From NCBI RefSeq assembly GCF_900240975.1, contig NZ_LT968776.1, forward strand, positions 1,979,482-2,043,481: DNA of 64,000 bases, written 5' to 3'. The translations under genes were made by a program, and so were the position numbers. The notes under the pieces were generated by a model. The model ran no database searches. It saw nothing but the letters and a program-made list of their open reading frames with translations, and was not told the DNA's origin. Source of the DNA: Mycobacterium sp. 4858 (GTDB lineage Bacteria; Actinomycetota; Actinomycetes; Mycobacteriales; Mycobacteriaceae). Within the stretch, counting starts at the first letter, position 1. Each line of letters starts with the position of its first letter. Below, piece after piece: positions 8,137-16,066 of this stretch.

Positions 8137-9318
8137 TCAGCCGCCGTAACTGGGCCGTCCCAGCTTGAGTTGATGTTGGGCGATCATGTTGCGGAATACT
8201 TCCAGCGTCCCGCCGTAGATCCCCAGCGGCAGCGCCAGCCGGTAAAGGTGTTCTGCCGCGCCGTCGGTCGCGGATCCGGGGGTTTCGGTGGGCAACGCCG
8301 ACGCGGTGCCCAGGATGTCCATCAGGTCAGGGGTGATGTCACGCATCGTCTGCGCGATCGCGACCCGCCCAAACATTCCGGGTGTGGATAGCGCCGCTTC
8401 CGTCCGGGCGACGTCGCGCCCGAGCCGATATGTCACCGAGTCGTCGTCGAGCGGCCGCCGGCCGTCCGGTCCGGGGTGGGCGACGACCGCCGCGACGGCG
8501 TCGACGACTTCGGCCATCAGGTCACCGTGCGCCGACATCGCGGCAATGTATTGCAGGCCATGGTCTTCCGGATCCACGACGCCGTGCTCGGAGTCCAGCG
8601 CCGCGCGCATCACGGTCCAGCCGCCGTTGACCTCGCCGATCCGGTAGAGGTCGTCGACCCGGACGTCGCTGTAGTAGACGATGTTGGTGCGGTCACCGTC
8701 CAGGGTGCGGAGGCCTTGGATGTCGATGCCCGGCGAGTCGAGCGGCACCAAAAACATGGTCAGGTTCCGGTGTTTCGGGCCTTGCGGATCGGTGTTGGTG
8801 AGCAGGAAGACGTAGCGGGCGTTCTGCGCGTTCGACGTGAACATCTTGGAGCCATTGATAATCCAGCTCGATCCATCCGCTTCCCGAACGGCGCGCGTCT
8901 TGCACGTGGCGACGTCCGATCCACCCTCGGGCTCGGTGTAGCCCAGGCACAGCCGGATCTCCCCGGCGAGCACACCGGGCAGGACCCCGTCGGCGAGCTC
9001 CGGCGCCCCGAATTGGCGCACCAGCCGGGCGACGACGGACGTGGTGCCCCAGTGATACCACGGCGTATGGGCCCGGGCGATCTCGAGCTGGAAGATGCGG
9101 CGCCGAACCGGGCTGAATCCGCCCTCGGACTCCGGCTTCCAGTCCGATGCCAGGTAGCCGGCCTCGCCCAGCGCCAAATGCACGTGTTCGTCGAAGTTTT
9201 CGCCGAACTCCAGCTGCCGGTGCAGCACTTCTTCGGTCACGTGCTTCGCGATGAATGCGCGAGTCTCGTCGCGGAAGGCTTGGTCCTCGGGTGAGAGGTC
9301 GACGCGGGAGAAGTCCAT
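8137..9318 (-). CDS. Acyl-CoA dehydrogenase
   Basis: The ATG at 9318 overlaps the upstream TGA (TGATG), giving 393 aa, a normal length for the family. Acyl-CoA dehydrogenase motifs are present: LGYTEPEGGSDVA (flavin/substrate loop), WIINGSKMFTSNAQ and the C-terminal helix with GGTLEVFRNMIA. It is an FAD enzyme that introduces an alpha-beta double bond into an acyl-CoA; the chain or ring substrate is not evident. It is the third gene of the operon thioesterase - LLM oxidoreductase - acyl-CoA dehydrogenase running from 11139 to 8137. Confidence 0.9.
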   Translation of the reverse strand: MDFSRVDLSPEDQAFRDETRAFIAKHVTEEVLHRQLEFGENFDEHVHLALGEAGYLASDWKPESEGGFSPVRRRIFQLEIARAHTPWYHWGTTSVVARLVRQFGAPELADGVLPGVLAGEIRLCLGYTEPEGGSDVATCKTRAVREADGSSWIINGSKMFTSNAQNARYVFLLTNTDPQGPKHRNLTMFLVPLDSPGIDIQGLRTLDGDRTNIVYYSDVRVDDLYRIGEVNGGWTVMRAALDSEHGVVDPEDHGLQYIAAMSAHGDLMAEVVDAVAAVVAHPGPDGRRPLDDDSVTYRLGRDVARTEAALSTPGMFGRVAIAQTMRDITPDLMDILGTASALPTETPGSATDGAAEHLYRLALPLGIYGGTLEVFRNMIAQHQLKLGRPSYGG

Positions 9319-10238
9319 CAGGCCGCGTCGATCACGTGGGTCCGGAACCGGTCGAGTGTCTCCAGCGCGTGGGCCATGCTGTCGCCGGGGAGGTGAACGC
9401 TCACCCATGTCACACCCACCTTGGCCAGCTTCTCCAGGCCGTCGAGGTAGGCGTCGGCGTTGAATTCGTCGCTGGCGGGGCTGCCGCCCTCGAAGTTGGT
9501 GAAGGTGACGTCGATCCCCGACCAGTCCCGGCCCGCGGCGTCGCACCGGCGCCGCAGATCGTCGATGCCGTCGGTGAGGCGTGCCACCGAGTCGATCACC
9601 GCCGTGCCGGCTGTCTGCGCCAGCTGCGGCGGGGCGGGAAAAGGGCACCAGCCGTCACCGTATTGCGCCACCCGCTGGCGCGCCGACGACGTGTTGCCGC
9701 CGATCCAGATCGGTGGATGCGGGTCGCTCAGGGGGCGGGGGTGCGCGGTGATCCCCCGCGCGGTGAAATGCCTTCCCTCGTAGGTGATGTCGTCGCCGGT
9801 CCACACCGCCCGGATCACCTGCAGGGCTTCCTCGAACAGCTCCGCCCGTTCGTCGTAGCTGACCCCCAGCGCGGCGAACTCCCGCTTGAGGTAACCGACG
9901 CCCACCGCGAGCGTGAACCGGCCACCGGAGAGCAGGTCCAGTGTGGCGCCGGACTTGGCCACCACGAACGGGTTTCGGTACGGCAGCACCACGATGTTGG
10001 GAATCAGCCGCAGCGTGCTCGTCGTCGCCGCCGCGAAACCCAGTGCGACGAAGGGGTCCAGCGCGTCATGCCCACCGGCCTCCAGCCACCGCTGCGACGG
10101 GGCCGGGTGGTCGGTGAAGCCGAACCCGTGGATGCCGGCCGCCTCGGTGGCCGCCGCCACCTTCCCGATGCCGTCCCCGCTCACCAGCTCCGCGTTGTAC
10201 GGATGGCTGTGCATCGGGTGGGTGATGGTGAAGCGCAT
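9318..10238 (-). CDS. LLM-class F420-dependent oxidoreductase
   Basis: This 306-aa TIM-barrel luciferase-like protein has the expected FGFTDHP opening, LDLLSGGRFTLAVGVGY and the PPIWIGGNTSSA strand. Mycobacterial members usually transfer hydride through F420H2, not FMN. It is the middle gene of a three-gene operon: 16 nt separate it from the thioesterase gene upstream and its stop overlaps the start of the acyl-CoA dehydrogenase gene. The context suggests a redox step in breakdown of an acyl-CoA compound. Confidence 0.87.
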   Translation of the reverse strand: MRFTITHPMHSHPYNAELVSGDGIGKVAAATEAAGIHGFGFTDHPAPSQRWLEAGGHDALDPFVALGFAAATTSTLRLIPNIVVLPYRNPFVVAKSGATLDLLSGGRFTLAVGVGYLKREFAALGVSYDERAELFEEALQVIRAVWTGDDITYEGRHFTARGITAHPRPLSDPHPPIWIGGNTSSARQRVAQYGDGWCPFPAPPQLAQTAGTAVIDSVARLTDGIDDLRRRCDAAGRDWSGIDVTFTNFEGGSPASDEFNADAYLDGLEKLAKVGVTWVSVHLPGDSMAHALETLDRFRTHVIDAA

Positions 10239-10254
10239 GGACGCGACCAGTCCG

Positions 10255-11139
10255 CTAGAACCGTGCGCGCGAATCGATGGCCGTGTCGGTGGTGCGCAGC
10301 GGCCGGATCAGCGCCTCCTGGGCGAACGAGCACAGCAGCTCGCCCTCCTCGGAATGCACCGTGCCGCGCACGTAGGACATTCCCGCGCCGACCTGGGTGC
10401 TTTCGTGGGTGTAGAGCAGCCACCCGTCCCAGCGCACCGGCTCGTGGAAGGCCACCGAGATGCTCATCGGTGCGGTGGACACGGTCAAATGCGCCTGGGC
10501 GGTGCCGATGCCGGGATGCGGCCGCATGGTGGTGGAGATCCCCAGGTGCCCGGTGAAGTACGCCAGCAGCGCCTTCGCGAGGTCGTCCCGGGTGGGGATC
10601 GGGTCGTAGTGCAGCCACGCGTAGAGCTCCGGCGGCCCGACCTCGTCGGGGCTGTTGACGTCGACCACATCGACCAGCCGAAGTTCCCGTCCGACCATCG
10701 GCATCGATGAGTGGACGGCCTCGGCGGGCGGGGCCACGTCGGGGCGCGGCAGGTGGTGGCGGATGACGTCACCGGTCGGCACGTCGGCCAGCACCGTGAT
10801 GCTCAGGCAGCGCCGACCGTTCTGGTGCACTGCGACCACCGCGGTGGCGGTGGTCCGGCCCTCGGCGACGACGTCGAGGACGAGTTCGATCGGCGGGCCG
10901 ACGGCGACGGCGCGGGAGAAGACGGCGTGCGCCGAGCGCACCGACTTGTCCGGGAATCGTTTGGCCACGGCGACAATCGCCTGCGCGAGCACCTGGGTGC
11001 CTTCCACGACCTGCCGTTCGTCGCCGACGGCGATGCCCGTGTCGCCGATGTACCGGTCTTGCCTGTCGGGGCGCACGTCGAACAGATCCAGCAGGCCCTG
11101 CACGGTCCACTCGGTCTGCTCAGATTCCTCGGAAGCCAT
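10255..11139 (-). CDS. TesB-like acyl-CoA thioesterase (double hotdog)
   Basis: I chose the ATG at 11139 (294 aa) with GGTGGAG about 12 nt upstream; a GTG at 11157 would add six residues. The protein reads as two hotdog halves in the TesB/acyl-CoA thioesterase II arrangement. The N-terminal half has VVEGTQVLAQAIVA and SAHAVFSRA, and the C-terminal half has AMLEF-like text (YAWLHYDPIP) and VAFHEPVRWDGWLLYTHES. It would hydrolyse an acyl-CoA. It heads the operon down to 8137; one copy of a 27-bp repeated box lies 48-74 nt upstream. Confidence 0.85.
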   Translation of the reverse strand: MASEESEQTEWTVQGLLDLFDVRPDRQDRYIGDTGIAVGDERQVVEGTQVLAQAIVAVAKRFPDKSVRSAHAVFSRAVAVGPPIELVLDVVAEGRTTATAVVAVHQNGRRCLSITVLADVPTGDVIRHHLPRPDVAPPAEAVHSSMPMVGRELRLVDVVDVNSPDEVGPPELYAWLHYDPIPTRDDLAKALLAYFTGHLGISTTMRPHPGIGTAQAHLTVSTAPMSISVAFHEPVRWDGWLLYTHESTQVGAGMSYVRGTVHSEEGELLCSFAQEALIRPLRTTDTAIDSRARF

Positions 11140-11186
11140 GGTCAATTCGCACTCCACCTCTCGCGCCGGCAGCTCACGGCCCAGCG

Positions 11187-11213
11187 TGACACTTTGCCTA
11201 GGATTTGTAAAGC
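11187..11213. promoter_or_regulatory. 27-bp box, copy 1: TGACACTTTG-N7-TTTGTAAAGC
   Basis: First of two identical-pattern boxes in the 184-bp divergent region between the thioesterase gene (start 11139, -) and the SMP-30 gene (start 11324, +). Both 10-bp ends match copy 2 exactly while the 7-bp centre differs, which points to protein binding rather than simple duplication. The TetR at 13022 is a candidate binder. Confidence 0.5.
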
Positions 11214-11269
11214 TTGGCTAACAACACCGATCCCCCGGTTGCGCGATTGACACCGGTACCCGCGGTGCC

Positions 11270-11296
11270 TGACACTTTGGCGGTGTTTTGTAAAGC
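11270..11296. promoter_or_regulatory. 27-bp box, copy 2: TGACACTTTG-N7-TTTGTAAAGC
   Basis: Second copy, 83 bp from the first and in the same orientation, ending 28 nt before the SMP-30 start. The ends are identical to copy 1 and the centre is unrelated. Confidence 0.5.
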
Positions 11297-11323
11297 GGGA
11301 GCTGGGGTGAAGGGCATCGGGGC

Positions 11324-12142
11324 ATGATTCCCGAACCGCTGGCCAACGGCTTCTGCTTCGGCGAGGGGCCACGCTGGTTCGAGGGCCTCCTGTGGTTCTC
11401 CGACATGCTGGGCGAGGCGGTACACACCTCCACCATGGGCGGGTCCCTGACCACGTTGCCGCTGCCCGGGCACGCCCCGTCGGGCCTGGGTTTCCGCCCC
11501 GACGGATCGCTGCTGATCGTCTCGGCCGAGGACCGCACCGTGCTGCGTTACGACGGTGAAACCGTCGACACCATCGCCGATCTCGGCGGCCTGGCGCCGG
11601 CCGATCTCGGCGACATGGTCATCGACGACGCGGGCCGCGCCTACATCGGATGCCAGGCGCGAAGCGGCGGCGCGATCATCCGGTTGGATCCCGACGGCCC
11701 CGCCACGGTCGTGGCCGAGGACCTCGACTTTCCCAACGGCATGGTGATCACCCCGGACGGCCGAACGCTGATCGTGGCCGAGTCGGTCGGCCGGCGGCTG
11801 ACCTCGTTCACCGTCGGCGCCGACGGCGGGCTGACCGGCCGGCGCGTGTTCGCCGACGGCCTGGACGGGCCACCCGACGGCATCGCGCTCGACGCGGACG
11901 GCGCGGTGTGGGCGGCGATGACGCTGGCCCACCAATTCGAGCGGGTCGTCGAGGGCGGCGCCGTCACCGACCGCATCGACATGGGCGAGCGCGTCGCCAT
12001 CGCTTGCGCGCTCGGCGGCCCGGAGCGCCGGACGCTGTTCTTGTTGTCGAGCACCGAGGCGTCCCCTCAGCGCCTGATCGGCACCCGCCTGTCGCGGCTG
12101 GACGCCGTCACGGTGACCACTCCCGGCGCCGGCCTGCCCTGA
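11324..12142 (+). CDS. SMP-30/gluconolactonase-like beta-propeller hydrolase
   Basis: The 272-aa protein opens with GFCFGEGPRW, where E14 corresponds to the first metal ligand of SMP-30/regucalcin lactonases. FPNGMVITPDGRTLIVAES gives the central Asn ligand, and GPPDGIALDADGAVWAA the later Asp. Family members are calcium- or zinc-dependent lactonases on a six-bladed propeller. In this neighbourhood it may open a lactone intermediate in the same catabolic pathway. The thioesterase-superfamily gene begins 14 nt downstream, so the two are probably cotranscribed. Confidence 0.87.
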   Translation: MIPEPLANGFCFGEGPRWFEGLLWFSDMLGEAVHTSTMGGSLTTLPLPGHAPSGLGFRPDGSLLIVSAEDRTVLRYDGETVDTIADLGGLAPADLGDMVIDDAGRAYIGCQARSGGAIIRLDPDGPATVVAEDLDFPNGMVITPDGRTLIVAESVGRRLTSFTVGADGGLTGRRVFADGLDGPPDGIALDADGAVWAAMTLAHQFERVVEGGAVTDRIDMGERVAIACALGGPERRTLFLLSSTEASPQRLIGTRLSRLDAVTVTTPGAGLP

Positions 12143-12156
12143 GGAAGAGGTTGACG

Positions 12157-12993
12157 ATGTCGGACTCCTACTACGAGCTCATCGACGGCACCGACCCGTT
12201 GGGAGAGAAGTTCCGGGCCACCGACCTGGCGCGGGGTACCTGGTCGGCGTCGATCCAGCACGGCGGGCCGGTGTCGGCGCTGCTGGTGCGGGCGCTGGAG
12301 CGCTGCGAGCAGCGCGAGGACACCCGCCTGTCCCGCGTCGTCATCGACCTGCTGGGCGGGGTGCCCGCCGAGGGCGACCTGTGGGTCAACGCGCAGGTGC
12401 AGCGCGGCGGGAAACAGATCGAACTGGTCAGCGCCGAGATGCTGGCCCCCGGCCCCGATGGCCGGCCCCGGCCCGTGGCGCGCGCGAGCGGGTGGCGGTT
12501 GCAGACGCTGGACACGCGGGCGCTGGCCCACGCCGCCGCCCCGATGCCCGGGCCGCGCAGCGAAGCGCGCAACCGCAACCTCAAGGCGCGGGAGTGGGAC
12601 CGCAACTACGTGCACAGCCTGGACTGGCTGTGGCTGACGGAGCCGCTGAGCAAGGGCCCCGGCGAATCGTGGATCCACCCGACCGTGGATCTGGTCACCG
12701 GCGAGAGCATGACACCGCTCGAGCGCCTGTTCGCGGTGGCCGACTGCGCCAACGGCATCGGCAGCAAGCTGGACATCACCCGGTGGACGTTTCTCAACAC
12801 CGACCTGGCCGTGCACGTGTTCCGGGTTCCGGACGGCAACTGGATCGGCATCCGCGCCGAGACCAGCTACGGCCCGGACGGTGTCGGCACCACGATCGGC
12901 ACATTGTTCGACGAGCAGGGCGCGGTCGGCTCCATCCAGCAGTCGGTGCTGGTGCGGCCGCGCCCGGGCAAGTCTGGCCGGGAAGCGAAATAA
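12157..12993 (+). CDS. Thioesterase-superfamily (double hotdog) acyl-CoA hydrolase
   Basis: The ATG at 12157 follows GAGGAAGAGG (12141-12150), giving 278 aa. HGGPVSALLVRALERCE and the C-terminal IGIRAETSYGPDGVGTTIGTLFDEQGAVG are typical of the acyl-CoA thioesterase family with two hotdog domains. It is the second such enzyme in the cluster, opposite in strand to the one at 10255, and it follows the lactonase gene. A TetR gene begins 28 nt downstream on the same strand. Confidence 0.82.
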   Translation: MSDSYYELIDGTDPLGEKFRATDLARGTWSASIQHGGPVSALLVRALERCEQREDTRLSRVVIDLLGGVPAEGDLWVNAQVQRGGKQIELVSAEMLAPGPDGRPRPVARASGWRLQTLDTRALAHAAAPMPGPRSEARNRNLKAREWDRNYVHSLDWLWLTEPLSKGPGESWIHPTVDLVTGESMTPLERLFAVADCANGIGSKLDITRWTFLNTDLAVHVFRVPDGNWIGIRAETSYGPDGVGTTIGTLFDEQGAVGSIQQSVLVRPRPGKSGREAK

Positions 12994-13021
12994 CGGTGAA
13001 CCACTTCGTAGAGTTGCACCT

Positions 13022-13561
13022 ATGAGCCGGCCGGCCCAGACCGCGGAACACGACACCTCGACGCGTCAGCGCATCCTCGACGCCACCGCCGAGGTCCTCG
13101 GCCGCAACGGCAAGACGAAGCTCAGCCTGTCCGACGTCGCCGCCCAGGCCGGGGTGTCCCGCCCGACGCTGTACCGCTGGTTCGCCTCCAAAGAGGAACT
13201 GCTGTCGGCCTTTTCGGCCTACGAGCGGCAGATCTTCGAAAGCGGCCTGGTGCGGGCGACCGCGGGCCTGAAGGGGGTCGACAAGCTCGACGCGGTGCTG
13301 CGGTTCATCGTCGAATACCAGCACTCCTACTCCGGTGTGCGCATGGTCGACGTCGAGCCCGAGCACACCATCGCCCAGTTCTCGTGGGTGATCCCGCAGA
13401 TGCGGGAGGGCCTGCAGCGGCATATGCCCGGGCCGAACGCCGCGGTGAAGGCGGCGACCGTGATCCGGATCGCCATCTCGCACTACATCGTCCGCAGCGA
13501 CGACGCGGACCAGTTCCTGGCGCAGCTGCGGCACGCGGTCGGAATCAAGGGCGGCTCCTGA
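13022..13561 (+). CDS. TetR-family transcriptional regulator
   Basis: The ATG at 13022 gives 179 aa. The N-terminal helix-turn-helix is clear: RQRILDATAEVLGRNGKTKLSLSDVAAQAGVSRPTLY, continuing RWFASKEEL (about 15-60); the ligand domain is short. It closes the + strand unit lactonase - thioesterase - TetR and is the only repressor in the 8-17 kb catabolic block. It is therefore the natural candidate to bind the duplicated box at 11187-11296, although this is inference. Its stop directly abuts the stop of the convergent gene at 13562. Confidence 0.9.
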   Translation: MSRPAQTAEHDTSTRQRILDATAEVLGRNGKTKLSLSDVAAQAGVSRPTLYRWFASKEELLSAFSAYERQIFESGLVRATAGLKGVDKLDAVLRFIVEYQHSYSGVRMVDVEPEHTIAQFSWVIPQMREGLQRHMPGPNAAVKAATVIRIAISHYIVRSDDADQFLAQLRHAVGIKGGS

Positions 13562-13912
13562 TCAGTCGAGCTGGACCGCGACATTGACGCGGCCCTTCTC
13601 GTCGCGGCTGGCGATCGCGTGTCCGGTGCGATCGGCGCCGTCGAAGTTGAGCAGCGTGATCGGCCCGCCCTCGCCGAGAAAGTTTCGCCACCATGTCTTG
13701 CTATCGGGCGACATGACGTGGATGACGACGCCGTCGCCGGAGCGGCGGTACCCGACCGGGGTCTGGATCGTCTTACCCGAACGCCTGCCGACGTAGCGAA
13801 TTTTGATCAGCCCGCGTCGTACCAGCGGTCCGACGACGGGTGCATCGATCATGCCACCGAATAGATTGTTGACGATTCCGACAATGGGCGTGTTGAAGAT
13901 TCCGGATGCCAT
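13562..13912 (-). CDS. Short F420H2-dependent nitroreductase/quinone reductase-family protein (DUF385 type)
   Basis: This 116-aa protein carries IRYVGRRSGKTIQTPVGYRR, the phosphate-binding signature of the deazaflavin-dependent nitroreductase (Ddn/FDOR-A) family. It then has GVVIHVMSPDSKTWWRNFL, which matches the usual substrate-side strand. It is shorter than Ddn (about 150 aa) and lacks a separate membrane-binding N-terminal helix. It lies 34 nt after the FAD oxidase gene on the same strand and may be the last gene of that operon. Confidence 0.75.
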   Translation of the reverse strand: MASGIFNTPIVGIVNNLFGGMIDAPVVGPLVRRGLIKIRYVGRRSGKTIQTPVGYRRSGDGVVIHVMSPDSKTWWRNFLGEGGPITLLNFDGADRTGHAIASRDEKGRVNVAVQLD

Positions 13913-13946
13913 GGATCCCAGCGTATGTCGGACGGCGCAAGTCCGA

Positions 13947-15287
13947 TCAGTCGAACAGCACGGCCGCGTTGAGATAGCCCGTCGGATCCAACGCGGCCTT
14001 GATGGTCCGCATCGCGGCGATGTCCGCGGACTCCCGGGACATGCCCAGGTAATGCCGCTTGCGCGTGCCGACGCCGTGCTCGGAGCTGACGTTGCCGCCG
14101 GACCGCGCGATGAGCTCCATCATCGGCTCGTACAGCGCATGCTCCCGGTCGGCCGGGCAGCGCAGCACGTTGAGGTGCAGGTTGCCCTCCCCGACGTGGC
14201 CGAACAGCACCGGCAGCGCCTCCGGGGCCTGCGCGCCGATCAATTCGCCTGCCTCCCTGGCGAATCCGTCGATGGATGACAGCGGCAGGGAGACGTCGAA
14301 CTTGAGCGGCGGCCCGTATACGCCGAGCACCTCGGCGAGCGACTCCCGCACCCGCCAGAGCCGTTGCTGCGCGGCGACATCCACGCCGACGGCGGGCTCG
14401 GAGCACATCCGCGCGTCGTCGAGCAGCTCGGCGAGCCGTTCGGTCTGGTCGTGGTCGGCGGCCAGCTCCACCAGCAGCAGCCAGTCACCCTCGACCGGCG
14501 AGCCCACCCCGAGGTGCTCGCCGGTCAGCGCGGCGGCACGGCCGTCGATCATCTCCAGCGCGGCGATGCCGTCCGCGTCCCGGAAAGTCCGGCCGGCGTC
14601 CACCAGAGCGTCGAGCCCGGCGAACCCGCACAGCGCGGTGACCCGCCGCGACGGGGTGGGGTGCAGCCGCAAGTCGAGGGCGGTGATGACGCCCAGGGTG
14701 CCCTCGGCGCCGACGAACAGCGCCGACAGGTCGTAGCCGGTGTTGTCGCTGCGCACCCGGCTGTGCCGGCGCAGCAGCGACCCGTCGGGCAGCGCCACCT
14801 CAAGGCCGACGACCTGTTCGCCCATGTTGCCGTACCGGACTGTGCGCAGGCCGCCGGCGTTGGTCGAGGCCATCCCCCCGACCGTCGCGGTGTCGCGGGC
14901 CGCCAGGTCGACCCCGAACACCAGGCCCGCGGCGCCCGCGGCGCGCTGCACCGCGGCCAGGGTGGCGCCGGCGCCGGCGCGGACGCGGCGCTCGAGGGTG
15001 TCGACGTCATCGACGGCATGCAGCCGCTCGGTGGACAGCAGCACGTCGTCGTGTTCGGGCACAGTGCCCGCCACCAGCGAGGTCCGGCCGCCCTGCACCG
15101 TCACGTGCGCTCCAGCGTCCCGGCACACCCGCAGCGCCTCAGCGACCTGCTCGGCCGAACCCGGGCGCACCAGCGCGCTGGCCCGCCCGCGGTAGCGCCC
15201 GGTGTGGTCGACACCGCGGCCCGCGAGCACGTCGGGATCGGTGACCACGTGGTTGGACCCCACCACATCGGCCAAGCGGCGCAGCAT
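13947..15287 (-). CDS. FAD-linked oxidase of the GlcD/D-lactate dehydrogenase type (Rv0161-like)
   Basis: The ATG at 15287 gives 446 aa; a longer upstream frame is low-complexity and overlaps the SDR gene. The FAD-binding-4 domain includes TVQGGRTSLVAGTVPE, GLVFGVDLAARDTATVGGM and TNAGGLRTVRYG. The C-terminal oxidase domain has GHVGEGNLHLN and SEHGVGTRKRHYLG, hallmarks of D-2-hydroxyacid/glycolate oxidases. It oxidises a hydroxy acid or alcohol at FAD. It is the third gene of an operon running 17167 to 13947. From memory, Rv0161 of M. tuberculosis is the counterpart. Confidence 0.87.
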   Translation of the reverse strand: MLRRLADVVGSNHVVTDPDVLAGRGVDHTGRYRGRASALVRPGSAEQVAEALRVCRDAGAHVTVQGGRTSLVAGTVPEHDDVLLSTERLHAVDDVDTLERRVRAGAGATLAAVQRAAGAAGLVFGVDLAARDTATVGGMASTNAGGLRTVRYGNMGEQVVGLEVALPDGSLLRRHSRVRSDNTGYDLSALFVGAEGTLGVITALDLRLHPTPSRRVTALCGFAGLDALVDAGRTFRDADGIAALEMIDGRAAALTGEHLGVGSPVEGDWLLLVELAADHDQTERLAELLDDARMCSEPAVGVDVAAQQRLWRVRESLAEVLGVYGPPLKFDVSLPLSSIDGFAREAGELIGAQAPEALPVLFGHVGEGNLHLNVLRCPADREHALYEPMMELIARSGGNVSSEHGVGTRKRHYLGMSRESADIAAMRTIKAALDPTGYLNAAVLFD

Positions 15288-15309
15288 GCTCGCCGTTATA
15301 GCACCGCGG

Positions 15310-16050
15310 CTAGAACTGCTTGTGCGGCACGTCGCACACGAGCCCGCCGTCCATGACGAATTCGCTGCCGGTGGCATAGGACGACTCGTCGCTGGCCAGA
15401 AACAGGATGAACGTCGAGACCTCGCGCGACTCGGCCGGGCGGCCGAGCGGAATGGTCACCATGTCGTCGGGTAGATGCTTGGTCATCGGGGTGCGGATGA
15501 ACCCGGGGTGCACGGAGTTGACCCGGATGTTGTGCCGCGCCAACTCCAGGGCCGCGGACTTCGCCAGGCCGCGTACCGCCCACTTGGAGGCGACGTAGGG
15601 GTGCACCATCGGCGCGCCGCGCAGCCCCTCGATCGAGGACACGTTGATGATCGAGCCGCCGCCCGCGGCGATCATCGGGTCCACGGCCACCCGCATGCCC
15701 AGGAAGGTTCCGGTCAGGTTGACGTCGATCACCTTCTGCCACTTGGCCAGATCGAAACTCCGCAACGGGCCGAGTGCGACGGTGCCGGCGTTGTTGACCA
15801 ATACGTTGAGCTTGCCGAATTCGCCGACCGCGGTCTCGACGGCGGCGTCCCACTGATCGGGCTGCGTGACGTCGAGGTGGACGTAGCGCACCGAGTCGCC
15901 GATCTCGTCCGCCACCGCCTTGCCCTCGTCGTCGAGGATGTCGCCGATCACCACCTTGGCGCCCTCGGCCGCCAGCAGCCGCGCGTGCTCGGCGCCCATC
16001 CCGCGGGCACCGCCACTGATCAGTGCGACTTTGCCTTCTACCCGTCCCAC
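15310..16050 (-). CDS. SDR similar to 3-alpha/20-beta-hydroxysteroid dehydrogenase (FabG3/Rv2002 type)
   Basis: This 246-aa SDR has ISGGARGMGAEHARLL for cofactor binding, VRYVHLDVTQPDQWDAA, VNNAG and the catalytic Ser and Tyr-Lys (NVSSIEG, PYVASK). The GGARGMG and YVHLDVTQPDQW text recalls Rv2002, an NADH-dependent hydroxysteroid dehydrogenase. It lies 16 nt downstream of the DapB-like gene and 22 nt upstream of the FAD oxidase gene, so the three form one operon. A steroid- or terpenoid-like substrate is plausible, not proven. Confidence 0.87.
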   Translation of the reverse strand: MGRVEGKVALISGGARGMGAEHARLLAAEGAKVVIGDILDDEGKAVADEIGDSVRYVHLDVTQPDQWDAAVETAVGEFGKLNVLVNNAGTVALGPLRSFDLAKWQKVIDVNLTGTFLGMRVAVDPMIAAGGGSIINVSSIEGLRGAPMVHPYVASKWAVRGLAKSAALELARHNIRVNSVHPGFIRTPMTKHLPDDMVTIPLGRPAESREVSTFILFLASDESSYATGSEFVMDGGLVCDVPHKQF

Positions 16051-16066
16051 AGGGACTCCTTTCGAT

